From the NCBI GenBank assembly GCA_039096225.1, contig JBBPEB010000020.1, positions 150,001 to 214,000 on the forward strand: a stretch of DNA of 64,000 nucleotides, given 5' to 3'. Origin of the DNA: Blastocystis sp. Blastoise. Lineage: Eukaryota > Sar > Bigyra > Opalinata > Blastocystidae. Position 1 is the stretch's first letter, and every line of letters begins with the position of its first letter. Shown here in pieces: positions 38,801-48,580 of the stretch. A program made the translations under genes and the position numbers. The notes below the pieces were generated by a model. That model was not told where the DNA came from and ran no database searches. It saw nothing but the letters and a program-made list of their open reading frames with translations.

Positions 38801-40516
38801 TTAAAATAACGAATCATTAAAATTAATAGAATCACCAATATGATTCCATGAATATGATAATCTATCTGAAAAAGGATAGTGACCAAAAATAGTCATAAAA
38901 GATTGAAGTAAATCTTTTCTACTATCTTCTTTATCTTGTGATTGTTTTATAATATTATAAAATTTTTGAACTTCATAGTCTAATGGTTTATTTACAATAT
39001 CATAACTAGAAAGTAATTTTTTAATATCTTGGAAAGTCATAATATCTTTAAAATAATTACAATGTTCAATAAATGCTTGTATTCTAAAATTTGGTCTTTC
39101 TTGAAAGTTACTTGAATTACTTGGTAAATCATTATATTGATTATTTTCATATTGCCAATAATTTTTCAAGAATTCTTTACCTGGACCATGAATTTTATTT
39201 TCATTAAAATCATCTAGTTGTTGTTGATATTCATGTATTTTTTTATGAACTTGATCAACTAATTTATTATAATAATTTACAGTATTTTGAGCTATTTCAG
39301 AAGAAACATATTTTATTCCTTTTTGTGTTTTAGAAGCAGCTACTTTAACACCATTTGTCACTATCTTAGATGATTCTCCTAAAACATTACCAGTATATGA
39401 AATACCATTTTTTGCTTTTTCATAATAAATAGGTGTATTTTTTACAATTTTATTACCAACATCTAAAGATATTTTACCAATTGCTTTAGATCCAATAATA
39501 ATATGAGTAGTTGCAGTTTGTGTAGCTTTAATTAAAAAGTCTTTAACTTTTAAAGCAGCGTTATAGATATCTTCTTTAGTAAGATTTTCCATAAGATTTT
39601 CTGTTAAATGATTTGCACGAGTTGCTAAAGTAAAGAACTGTGTAGCATTAATAATATAACAATAACATTGTTCAAATTTTGTTTTTTCATCTTGAGTATT
39701 CGAACATATATCACCAGTAATATAATGTCTAAATAGTTGAATCAATAAATCTAAATCAACATTATTTGTATCAATATCATCATCATCACTATTTTCATTT
39801 ATTGGATAATCTATCATTGGTACTTGTGGTTGGAAAGATATATGTGGCATATTATTATTGGCTACTTTATTATTTGTGTTTGCAGGAGTTTGTTTATTTT
39901 CAAAAACAAAAGGAACAACACCATTATCAAATGTAGGTAATTCTTCATTTGTGTTTTCCGGAGAATTAAAATCAATTTGTGGAACATTATTGTGTTCTAT
40001 AGATCCTCTTAGATGACCATGAGGTTGTTGGGGGATTTGTGTTTCTGTTTCTTTATTAAAATCATAATTTTCTGGTACTACTGTTAGATTCATTTTTTCT
40101 GGAGGATTTATTATAGGAGTATCTATTGAAGGATTTATGGAAATATTTGGTTTTATGGGGATAAGTGTTGTTGAAGATTCTACTGTTTTTGGAGAATCTA
40201 TTGGTGGTTCTACTGGTTTTGGAGAATTTATTTGTGGTTCTAATGGTTTTGGAGAATCTATTTGTGTTTCAATAAGGTTTTGTGTTTCAACAGGGATTTG
40301 TGTTTCAACGGGAATTGAGGGTTTTACGAAATCTATTGGTGGTGTTTCAATTGGTTTAGGTTTGTCATTTTGTTTAAATGGATTTGATGGTTTAAATGGA
40401 TTAAATGGTTTAAAATAATCAAACCAACCATGTTTTTTTCCAGTTTCCTCATTTTTAACATTATTTAAAAAATCAGGCGGTACTTTTTCTAAACTACTTA
40501 TACATAAAATATTTAT
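38801..40516 (-). CDS. Virion-like protein with repeat-rich N-terminus; start disrupted
   Basis: The ATG-initiated frame is 430 codons (40093-38801), but the same frame stays open ~140 codons further upstream to ~40516 with clear coding character: WFDYFKPFNPFKPSNPF, then repeats of the type P(V/I)E(T/P)QI(D/N)SPKP. The only upstream ATG (MYK at ~40509) is out of frame by one base, so a 1-nt deletion in an A-run next to the start is likely, or initiation is non-AUG. The body has Asn-rich and helical stretches (GKISLDVGNKIVKNTP, amphipathic repeats ~200-270) like tail-fibre or minor-capsid proteins. No domain recognised. The opposite-strand frame over 40137-40418 is an artefact. Confidence 0.55.
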   Translation of the reverse strand: MNILCISSLEKVPPDFLNNVKNEETGKKHGWFDYFKPFNPFKPSNPFKQNDKPKPIETPPIDFVKPSIPVETQIPVETQNLIETQIDSPKPLEPQINSPKPVEPPIDSPKTVESSTTLIPIKPNISINPSIDTPIINPPEKMNLTVVPENYDFNKETETQIPQQPHGHLRGSIEHNNVPQIDFNSPENTNEELPTFDNGVVPFVFENKQTPANTNNKVANNNMPHISFQPQVPMIDYPINENSDDDDIDTNNVDLDLLIQLFRHYITGDICSNTQDEKTKFEQCYCYIINATQFFTLATRANHLTENLMENLTKEDIYNAALKVKDFLIKATQTATTHIIIGSKAIGKISLDVGNKIVKNTPIYYEKAKNGISYTGNVLGESSKIVTNGVKVAASKTQKGIKYVSSEIAQNTVNYYNKLVDQVHKKIHEYQQQLDDFNENKIHGPGKEFLKNYWQYENNQYNDLPSNSSNFQERPNFRIQAFIEHCNYFKDIMTFQDIKKLLSSYDIVNKPLDYEVQKFYNIIKQSQDKEDSRKDLLQSFMTIFGHYPFSDRLSYSWNHIGDSINFNDSLF

Positions 40517-40522
40517 AAAAAT

Positions 40523-40870
40523 TTACTTTTTTTTATGTGGCCAATCTTGTTGTGATGAAAATTTTCCAGCATTATTTGCTACTGTTTTAGCCATCTCATT
40601 TGCACGTGCTTCATCACCTTCTTTTCTAGCTGAATTCATTTCAGCCAAAAATATATCTTTATCCGATTGATTATCTTTAAGATATTTTTGCATATTCATC
40701 ACTTGACTCATGGAACTTTGTGCTGATGGATCATGTGCTATCGGCATCATGGGCTGTTCATCGGAACACAAATAACTATTGGGAAGCCAAGGATCCCATG
40801 ATTGTTTTTTAAAATTACGTTGTAAGATATCTTGTAACGTAACATAATCATATCTTGAATTTTGATCCAT
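40523..40870 (-). CDS. 115-residue protein, unknown
   Basis: A complete intronless frame (MDQNSRYDYVTLQDILQ) ends in a Lys tail and TAA. It contains a WDPWLPNSY segment and a Met/Gln-rich amphipathic helix with NSARKEGDEARANEM near the end. It sits between two structural-looking genes and was probably acquired with them. It could be a scaffold or cement-type protein; that is a guess from context. Confidence 0.55.
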   Translation of the reverse strand: MDQNSRYDYVTLQDILQRNFKKQSWDPWLPNSYLCSDEQPMMPIAHDPSAQSSMSQVMNMQKYLKDNQSDKDIFLAEMNSARKEGDEARANEMAKTVANNAGKFSSQQDWPHKKK

Positions 40871-40935
40871 AATATTATTTTTTTTTATAACAAAACAAAT
40901 AAAAATATAAAATAAAATTTAAAAAATAAATAAAT
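40871..40935. terminator. Intergenic spacer with shared AACAAAACAAATA motif
   Basis: AACAAAACAAATAAAAATAT at 40889, followed by AAAATAAAATTT. It lies 3' of the 424-codon gene and just upstream of the 115-codon gene. Confidence 0.45.
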
Positions 40936-42210
40936 TTAAATAAGTCTAAACATTTTTAACATTTTTTTAGTAACAGATAAAACAATCTCACTTTTCTTAA
41001 TATCAGGAAGTGATGCAACACTACCAGCATAACAATCTGATTTAGATTTTTTTGTTCCAGATGCTTTAGGTAAAGCAGCAACAGCAGGTACATGCAACTT
41101 AATATAAGCTTCAATAGCTACTTTAGCTACTTCAACAATTAATTTAGTTACATAAGATATAATAGTACCAATAGTTTTCCATTTACTTGTTTTATTTTTT
41201 TCTAATTCAGCTTGAATAGCTACATGTACAAGACTTTTAGTATCTACTGGTTTATTTTCACCTTTAAGTTTATCAATTAAATCCATAGCTTCATTATCAT
41301 TAATATCTAAATCTTCAGGATCAATTGAATTTAATAAAACATTAGATACATCATTTTTTGTAACATTTGTATCTTCAAATTGAATTTTATCGATTTTTAT
41401 ATCACCTAAACGATCTTTAATATAATCAAGTTTATCAGATGTAGTTAATTCTTTAGGTTTTTCTTTTTCATCTGATTTAGAATCATCTGAATCTTTATTT
41501 TCAGAACTTTTCAGTTTATCATTAGCAGCTTTAAGTTGATTTATAAATTTTCTTTTAAGACGTTTACTATTTAAATCATGCATAGACATACGTAACCCTC
41601 GTTTAACTTGTGGAGTATCAGATGAATTCAGTAAATCTAAATCTTCTTGATAACTTGCATTTTCTTCTACTCTACTTAATGGTTTAGTAGGTTCATCTTT
41701 ATCCCACCAATTTTTATTTACCCAAGTAGATTTAACTAAATGTTTTTTACCACCACCATAATGTAAACCACTACCTTCTGAATCGTTGTTTTCCGCTGAA
41801 TTTTTGATTATTCGTTTATTATTTGGGAAAGTTCTAGCTACATTTAAAAATGGATTTGAATGATAATTAGCTTTTAATAACGACTGAAATAAACTATGAG
41901 TGGGTTCATTCTGTTCTTCATTAAGATTTACATTCACGGGAATATTTGCGGGTTGACTTGGAGTTATTCCTACTCGAAAACGTCTTTTTTTACCATAATT
42001 TTTTAGTGAATCCTGATATTTTTGTGCAACCATTTCTTTGGCATATTCTTCAGGTATATGATATTCTTTTAATTCATCAACTTGATCATGGAGAACCTGA
42101 TAATCATATTCAAGAGTTTCTCTAATATCATCATAACTCTCACCCATTCGTCTATAAATATGTTTATTCAGTAAATCATCATTAGCTAAAGCATCATTTA
42201 TTTCTTTCAT
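40936..42210 (-). CDS. Minor-capsid-like protein with EGSGL motif
   Basis: A 424-residue intronless frame, first gene of the leftward set. The N-terminal ~75 residues are a charged helix ending KNYGKKRRFRVG. DSEGSGLHYGGGKK lies at ~143-156, the counterpart of the PEGSGWW motif in the TGA-split gene. A Lys/Asp/Ser low-complexity linker follows (~225-260). Near residues 335-372 is a long amphipathic-to-hydrophobic helix (ISYVTKLIVEVAKVAIEAYI) that could insert in membranes, a feature of protein-VI-like minor capsid proteins. Alternatives include an anchoring or scaffold protein. Function inferred; coding status firm. Confidence 0.6.
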   Translation of the reverse strand: MKEINDALANDDLLNKHIYRRMGESYDDIRETLEYDYQVLHDQVDELKEYHIPEEYAKEMVAQKYQDSLKNYGKKRRFRVGITPSQPANIPVNVNLNEEQNEPTHSLFQSLLKANYHSNPFLNVARTFPNNKRIIKNSAENNDSEGSGLHYGGGKKHLVKSTWVNKNWWDKDEPTKPLSRVEENASYQEDLDLLNSSDTPQVKRGLRMSMHDLNSKRLKRKFINQLKAANDKLKSSENKDSDDSKSDEKEKPKELTTSDKLDYIKDRLGDIKIDKIQFEDTNVTKNDVSNVLLNSIDPEDLDINDNEAMDLIDKLKGENKPVDTKSLVHVAIQAELEKNKTSKWKTIGTIISYVTKLIVEVAKVAIEAYIKLHVPAVAALPKASGTKKSKSDCYAGSVASLPDIKKSEIVLSVTKKMLKMFRLI

Positions 42211-42479
42211 TGTTTGATCCCATGATTTATATATGAGGCATTGTTAGAAATACCCAAAAAAACCATAATTATTTTAACCTGCCCAAAAAAAAATCGAATT
42301 GTTAGAAATACCCAAAATCTTTCAAAATTTTTGTTAAAATACCCAAAATTTTTACAAAATTGGTAGAAATACCCAACTGTTTATTTTAGACTCTAAACGA
42401 TTGGTGGTTTGAAAACACAAATTCTTCATAGCCAATTAAAATTCTTTTTATTTCTTTTGTCATTATTAGAAAAAAATAT
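42211..42479. repeat. Four copies of a (TAG)AAATACCCAA word upstream of the leftward genes
   Basis: GTTAGAAATACCCAAAA at ~42243 and 42301, TTAAAATACCCAAAAT at ~42335 and GGTAGAAATACCCAACTG at ~42361. They cluster in ~130 bp between the first leftward gene and the right inverted repeat. They could be a promoter or a protein-binding array. Confidence 0.6.
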
Positions 42480-43505
42480 ACTCAAGAATATATTTTTATT
42501 TTCTTTATAAAGCTTACATAAAATTTTTGTAGTAATTAAAACATAAGAAATATTTTAATAGATTATTATAATAATTTAGAAAAGTAGTTATTTAATTTAA
42601 GAGAAGCATTTTTATTTACAAATTAAATATAATTATGTCAAATTTTTAAATTAAGGATAGTATAAATACTTCAGGCACTTATATCGATTGATTAGTGTCA
42701 TTTATAGTGTAATAATATATTGTATTGCTCTCGAATAAAGCTTTTAAAAACTACAACGTAAGTTCTCATGATTTTTCATTAATTAATCACTATAAAAATG
42801 AAATTTGTTGTCCAGAATCACAAGAATATACTTTATTTTAATTTTGACATATTTAGACGATTAAAGCTTTAATTACTGCATATTTAACAACAAAGATATC
42901 TGTAAATCAATATTAAATTCATGTTAATTATTTTTATGTTATAATTTGGTAACTGATTCAGTTCAGCCACAACAAGAAGTGGAAATATGTTTTTGTTTGA
43001 TTAAGGTGAACTATCATAAGTTTAAAGATAGTGAATAAATAACAAAATTTGAGACTGTAAAAATATATGGAGTCAAAATTATGTATGTAAAAAGTTTCAA
43101 CTAGAGAATGTAGTTTTACTATAAATGTAAAAGCTAGGGTATCGAATAAAAAAACAAAAAACCCAAAAAGAAGACTTGTTTACAGATGTTTCATTTCAAA
43201 TTACCCGTTTATGTTCCATTCCCAAGGTGATGATGTTTCTGGATGGGTAGTCAAAAGATATTGTTGTCACGACTCTTCTGAACAAACTTAAATAAATAAA
43301 TTATACTCTTATAATAACATATTTATAGAAATGCAATCGTTTGTATATATTATATATCAAATGAAACAAAAAGCAAAAAATAGATTATAAGTTGTTAAAA
43401 AATGTTAAAAATAAATTAAATGATTTAAAAGATAATACTAAACAATATATAGTGCTAAAAGAAAGAATAAAAGAAAACAAATTAGACATATCATATGAAC
43501 TATTA
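42480..43505. repeat. Right arm of ~1-kb long inverted repeat
   Basis: Aligns with the reverse complement of 30770-31835 over nearly its full length. The arm includes a diverged copy of the small zinc-domain coding sequence. Divergence between arms is substantial. Confidence 0.82.
43175..43291 (+). pseudogene. Diverged zinc-domain fragment in right inverted repeat
   Basis: The frame LVYRCFISNYPFMFHSQGDD, then SGWVVKRYCCHDS ends in TAA and matches the left-arm ORF, but the second zinc-ligand Cys is replaced by Tyr, and the upstream frame is broken. Orientation is opposite to the left copy. Confidence 0.65.
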
Positions 43506-43920
43506 ATATTTTTAATCAAGAATATATATATATGTATTACATGATTCTACATAAATATATTAATATATTAGATTTTCTATTTTCTACACAATATTTAATA
43601 TATATAAATTTATATATATATGTATACATGTATACTATTCAATACATATGTATATCTATTCTATATACATATACAATTCTATATATATATATATATATAT
43701 AGCATTCTATACATATGCTTATTTATAATATATTATAGAATTCTAATATATCCGATTAAGTATATATATATATTCAATATATATATAATATATATTTTTC
43801 TATATATGTTATTCTTCATACTAATAAAAGTAACATATATACACAATTCTATTTATTGTTTTATATATCAATATATATATAATTCTATATATCAAATATT
43901 GTGTATAGCGTTTTAAAAAA
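43506..43920. other. (TA)-rich stretch
   Basis: Dense TATATA and TATTCTATA repeats with no gene. It lies between the right inverted-repeat arm and the purine tract. Confidence 0.6.
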
Positions 43921-46900
43921 TGAGAATTCAACTTCAATTGAATGAAAAAAACGATTCTTAGAATAATAGGAATAGGAAAATTATAATAAGAAGTGGTAGT
44001 AATATACGTAGATGAAGAATGATAATAGAAGTTGATAAAAAAGTGGCAGCAGAAGTAAAATGAGAAAGAGAAAAAGTAGAAGTAGAAGGACAAGGAGATA
44101 TAGAAGAACAAGGACAAGGACAAGGACAAGGACAAGAATAAGATGAGGGAGAAGGACAATGATAAGGCGAAGAAGAAGAATAAGAATAAGACGAGTGAGA
44201 AGGACAAGAAGAAGAAGAATAAGAATAAGATGAGGGAGAAGGATAAGGACAAGAAGAAGGACAAGAAGAAGGACAAGGACAAGGACAAGGACAAGGACAA
44301 TGAAAATGGCAAGAATAAGAATAAAAAGGATAAGGACAAGGACAAGGACAAAAAGAAGAAAGACAGGAGAAGAACAAGGAGAAGAAGAAGAACAAGGAGA
44401 AGGAGAAATATAAGGATAAGAACATGAAAGAGAAAGATAAGCACGAGAAGAAGAAGAAAAAGAAGAAAGAGAAGAAAAAAAGAATAAACCAAGAATAAGC
44501 ATAATAAGAAAAACATCAGTAGAAGGTAGGAATAAGTAGAATGAGAATGATTAGAAGTAGAAGTATAAGGATAATATAAGAAAAAGCAGACGGAGAAGGG
44601 AAAATATGTGGATGTAGAAGAAGAAAATGAGAATAAAAGTGGAAGAAGAAGAGAATAAAAAGATAATAGGAAGGAGAAGGATAATAAGAGAATAAGAATG
44701 GCAAAGTGAAGGAGGGAAAAAAGAAAGAGAAGAAGAAAAATTATAAGAAGAAGACAAGAAGGAAAAAGAGAATAGAAGGAGAGGAACAAAATATGAATAA
44801 GAAGGAGAATAGGAAGGAGAAGGATAAGAAGGGGAAGAGGAAAAGAATGACAAAGAGAAGGAGGAGAAGGAAGAAAGAACAAGAAAAAGACGAATGGAAA
44901 AAGGAAAGAGAAGAGAAGAATAGCAAAGAGAAAGAGAAGTAGAAGTAGAAGTAGAAGAGGGAGAAGAAGGAGAAGTAGAAGAGGGAGGAGAAGGAGAAGG
45001 AGAAGGAGAAGGAAAAAGAAAAAGAAAAGGAAAAGGAGAAGGAGAATAAGAAGGAGAATGAGAAGGAGAATGACAAGAATAAGAAGGAGAAGGAGAATGA
45101 AAAGGAGAAGGAGAAGGAGAAGGAGAAGGAGAATGACAAGAATAATAAGGAAACGGAGAATGAGAAAGAAAAAAAGAAAGAGAAAGAGAAAGAGAAGGAG
45201 AAGGAGAAGGAGAAGGAGAAGGAAAAAGAAAAAGAAAAGGAAAAGGAGGATAAGTAGAAGGAGAATGACAAAGACAAGGAGAATGAAAAGGAGAAGGAGA
45301 AGAAGGAGAAGGATAATAATAAGAAGAAGAAGGAGAAGGAGAAGGAGAATGACAAAGACAAGGAGAATGAAAAGGAGAAGAAGAAGAAGGAGAAGGATAA
45401 TAATAATAAGAAGAAGGAGAAGGAGAAGGAGAACAAAAGGAAGAAGTAGAAGTAGAAGTAGAAGTAGAAGTATAAGGACAAGAATAAGAATGACAAGGAC
45501 AAGGACAAAGACAAGAAGAAGAAGAATGACAAGGAGAAGGACAAGAATAAGAATAAAAATAAGAAGGATAAGAAGAGAAGGATTAGGACAAGAATAAGAA
45601 GGATAAGGACAAGGACAAGAAGAAGAATGACAAGGACAAGGACAAAAAGAAAGACAAGGATAAGAAGAAGACGAAGGACAAGATGAAGGGCAAGAAGAAG
45701 AGCAAGAGGAAGAAGAAGAAAGAGAAGTAGAAGGACAATGACAATGACAATGACAATGGCAAGGACAAGGACAAGAAGAAGAAGTAAAATAAGAAGAATA
45801 AGAAGAATAATAATAATAATAAGAAGAAGAAGAAGTAGAAGGAGAAGGAGCAGGACAAGATAATGGACAAGAAAAAGAAGAAGAAGAAGAAAATAAAAAT
45901 AAACCAAGAATAAACATAATAAGAAAAACATCAGTAGAAGATAAGAATAAGTAGAATGAGAATGATTAGAAGTAGAAGTAGAAGTATAAGGATAATATAA
46001 GAAAAAGAAGACGGAGAAGGGATAATATGTGGGTATAGAAGAAGAAATATGAGAATAAAAGTGGAAAAAGAAGAGACTCAAAAGAGAATAGAAGGAGAGG
46101 AGCAACATATGAATAAGAAGGAGAATAGGAAAGAGAAAGAGAAGAAAGAGAAGAAGAAGGAGAAGGATAAGAAGATAAGAATGACTAAGAGAATGAGGAG
46201 AGGAAAGAGAAGAACGAGAAAAAATGAAGGAAAAAAAAAGAGAAGAAGAAGAAGGAAAAGTGAAATTATAAAGCGAAGAAGAAACAGAAATAGAAAGAAA
46301 ATGATAAGAAGAATGAGAAGAAGAAGAAGAAGAAGAAGAAGAAGAAGAAGAAGAAGAAGAAGACAGAGAAGAATATATGGAGCAGGAAGAGAATAAAAAG
46401 AGGGAGAAGGAGAGGAGCAAAGTATAAATAAGAAGGATAATAGGAAAGATAAGAAAGATAAGAAAGATAAGAAAGAGGAGAAGAAGAAGAAAAATTATAG
46501 GAAGAAGGATAAGAAGGAAAAAGAAAAGTAGGTTTTAAAAGAGGAAAGAGAAAGAGAAGGGCAAGAAGGAAAAAAAGAGGAGAAGAAGAAAAATTATAAG
46601 AAGAAGGATAAGAAGGACAAAGAGGATGAGGAGAAGAAAGAGAATAAAGAGAAGAAAGAGAATAAAGAGAAAGAAAAGAAACAGACGAAGGAGAAGGACA
46701 AGAAGAAGGATAAGAAGAAGGACAAGAAGAAGGACAAGAAGAAGGAGAGGAAGGAATGCCAAGAAGAAGAACAAGAAGGATAAGAAGGAGAGGAAGGAAT
46801 GCCAAGAAGAAGAAGAACAAGAAGAAGAACAAGAAGAAGAATAAGAAAAAGAGAAAGGAATGTCAAGAAGAACAAGAGCAAGAACAAGAAGAAGGATAAG

Positions 46901-47930
46901 AAGGAGAGGAAGGAATGCCAAGAAGAGCAAGAGCAAGAAGAAGAAGAAGGATAAAGAAAAGTAAAAGTATAAATAGAAGGAGAATATAGAAAAGGAGATA
47001 GAGATGAAGACAAAAAAGTAGACGTAGAAGGAGAAAAATAAATAAATAAAAGTATAGTAGTAGAAACAGAAGTATAAATAGAAGTATTAGGAATAAGAAA
47101 ATGAGAATCATTAGAAGAAGAAGAATGAGAAGAAGAATAAAAATAAGAATAAGAATAAGAAAAAGTGAAAAAGAAGAAGAAGAATGAGAAATTGAATATA
47201 GAAAAAAAGAAGAAGATGAAAGAGAAAGAGAAAGATAATAGCAAGGAGAAGAATAAGTACAAGAAGAATGAGAAGAATAAGAAGTAGTAGAAGCAAAAGC
47301 ACGAGTAGGAGTAGGAGTAAAAGCAGAACTACAAGTAGAAATATAAGCAGAAATATAAGTAGAATAATAAGAAGTATTATTATTAGTAGTGTAGCTGTAG
47401 AAATAGAAGAAAAAATAAAAGAGTAAGTAGTAGTAGAAAAAATATGAGTAGAAGTACAAGTAGGAATAGAAGAATGAAGGAAAGAAGGAAAGAAGGAAGA
47501 AGCTAAAGGAGAAGAATTGCAAGGAGAATAAGGAAAAAAAGGAACAAAATGGAATGGAAATGATAACGAGGGAAAAAAGAAAAGAAGAAGAAAAAACAAT
47601 AAGAATAAGAAGATGTAGAAGGATAATAAAAGAAGAAACAACAATAATAATGAGAACAAGAAGTAAATCTATAATGAAAAGGAGAAGTGGAAAGGAAGTA
47701 TAGTAGAGAAGAAGTATAATGAAATGTAAAATAAAATGTAAAGGTGAAAGAAGCATAAGAAGAAGTAAAGTAAGAAGAAAAAGAAGAATCATGAAAGGAT
47801 AAGAAAAATGAAGAATAATGAAAAGGATAGGGATAAGAAGTATAATGAGAAGGACGAAGAAGTAATAGTAGAATTTGTGAAGAGGTAATAGTAAAGAAAA
47901 GAAAAGTTTATATCTATACATAAAAGAAGA
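43921..47930. repeat. 4-kb purine-rich (GAA/AAG/GACAAG) tract
   Basis: The plus strand is almost wholly A and G, built from degenerate GAAGAA, GAGAAG, GACAAG and AGTAGA units. All open frames here (Ser/Leu/Phe on minus, Lys/Arg/Glu on plus) are by-products of the repeat. Part shows higher-order structure: ~130 bp starting at 44483 recurs at 45897 (AATAAACCAAGAATAA, then AACATCAGTAGAAG, AATGAGAATGATTAGAAG), i.e. a ~1.41-kb period. Short units AGGAAGGAATGCCAAGAAGA recur at 46750-46925. Confidence 0.9.
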
Positions 47931-48110
47931 AAAACTAGAGTAAGATGTACAGTAGAATTAAGAATGAAGAATTAACAATAAAGAATGAAGAATTAAGATT
48001 AAGAATGAAGAATGAAGAATGAAGAATGAAGAATGAAGAATTAAGAATGAAGAATGAAGAATTAATACCAATAAAACTAAAGAATATATAATATTATAAA
48101 AATGGAATAA
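47931..48110. repeat. AAGAATG / GAAGAATTAAG minisatellite
   Basis: Tandem GAATGAA and GAATTAAGAATGAA units (about a dozen) mark the edge of the purine tract before AT-rich DNA. Confidence 0.75.
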
Positions 48111-48481
48111 TTATTATTATTATAAAGAAAAAAATAACAAATATATTATTAATAGTCAGTTAAAACAAACTAAATATATTATTAAATACATATATACCTT
48201 AATGAAGACTTGAATCATTGCAATCTGATTCCCAGGTTGTACTTGAATACGCTAAGATTCTATAAATAAATAAGTAGAATAAATTAATAAAATTAAATAG
48301 AGTATATATATTAAAAGATAAACAAGATAGAAAAATAGAAAGCAATTCAATTGTAAAAAAAAATATATAAATGAAAATGAAATAAATATGTTATAGAAAT
48401 AATATGAATGTATTGATAATATAGAAATAAAACAGATATAACAAAGAATAAACAAAATGAGAAAATGTAAAATAATTATAT

Positions 48482-48580
48482 ACCTTAGATTCATCTTTAT
48501 TGTTCACCAAGACCTTTAGAGTTGATTTGAAACTAGATATAGCTTTTTCTGAATATCTAAACAATACGCAACCAATTGAT
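48482..48580 (-). CDS. Possible isolated exon, unknown
   Basis: An open minus-strand stretch (GCVLFRYSEKAISSFKSTL, then VLVNNKDESK) precedes a donor GTATATAA. It reads like a short piece of an RNA-binding or similar domain, but no neighbouring exon could be joined. Low confidence. Confidence 0.25.

Larger units (their letters stand above)
30770..43505. mobile_element. Virus-like integrated element with long inverted repeats and paired tyrosine recombinases
   Basis: About 1-kb inverted repeats (30770-31835 and 42480-43505) bound ~10.6 kb of mostly intronless, tightly packed genes. Three genes are on the plus strand or isolated (33657-35798 and the separate minus ORF at 32311), and five frames run leftward from 42210 to 35865. 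The content is two R-x-DYG tyrosine recombinases, a small coiled-coil protein and four structural-looking proteins, two with an EGSG(L/W) motif. Gene density, lack of introns and the cohesive set contrast with the flanking DNA. Polymerase, ATPase, protease and major capsid genes are not visible, so it may be a satellite, a reduced virus, or a diverged Polinton-like/virophage-like lineage. Confidence 0.65.

Noticed and set aside
40137-40418. 93-codon plus-strand ORF with Gly/Ser repeats
   Set aside because: It is the antisense of the proline-rich repeat region of the minus-strand structural gene, whose frame is open across it.
30770-43505. Classic Maverick/Polinton assignment
   Set aside because: No protein-primed DNA polymerase, retroviral-type integrase, packaging ATPase, protease or recognisable double jelly-roll capsid gene was seen; the inverted repeats and EGSG motifs alone do not justify the name.
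43821-47921. Long Ser/Leu/Phe and Lys/Arg/Glu open frames
   Set aside because: They overlap on both strands and in several frames of a purine/pyrimidine simple repeat. Lack of stops is a by-product of composition.
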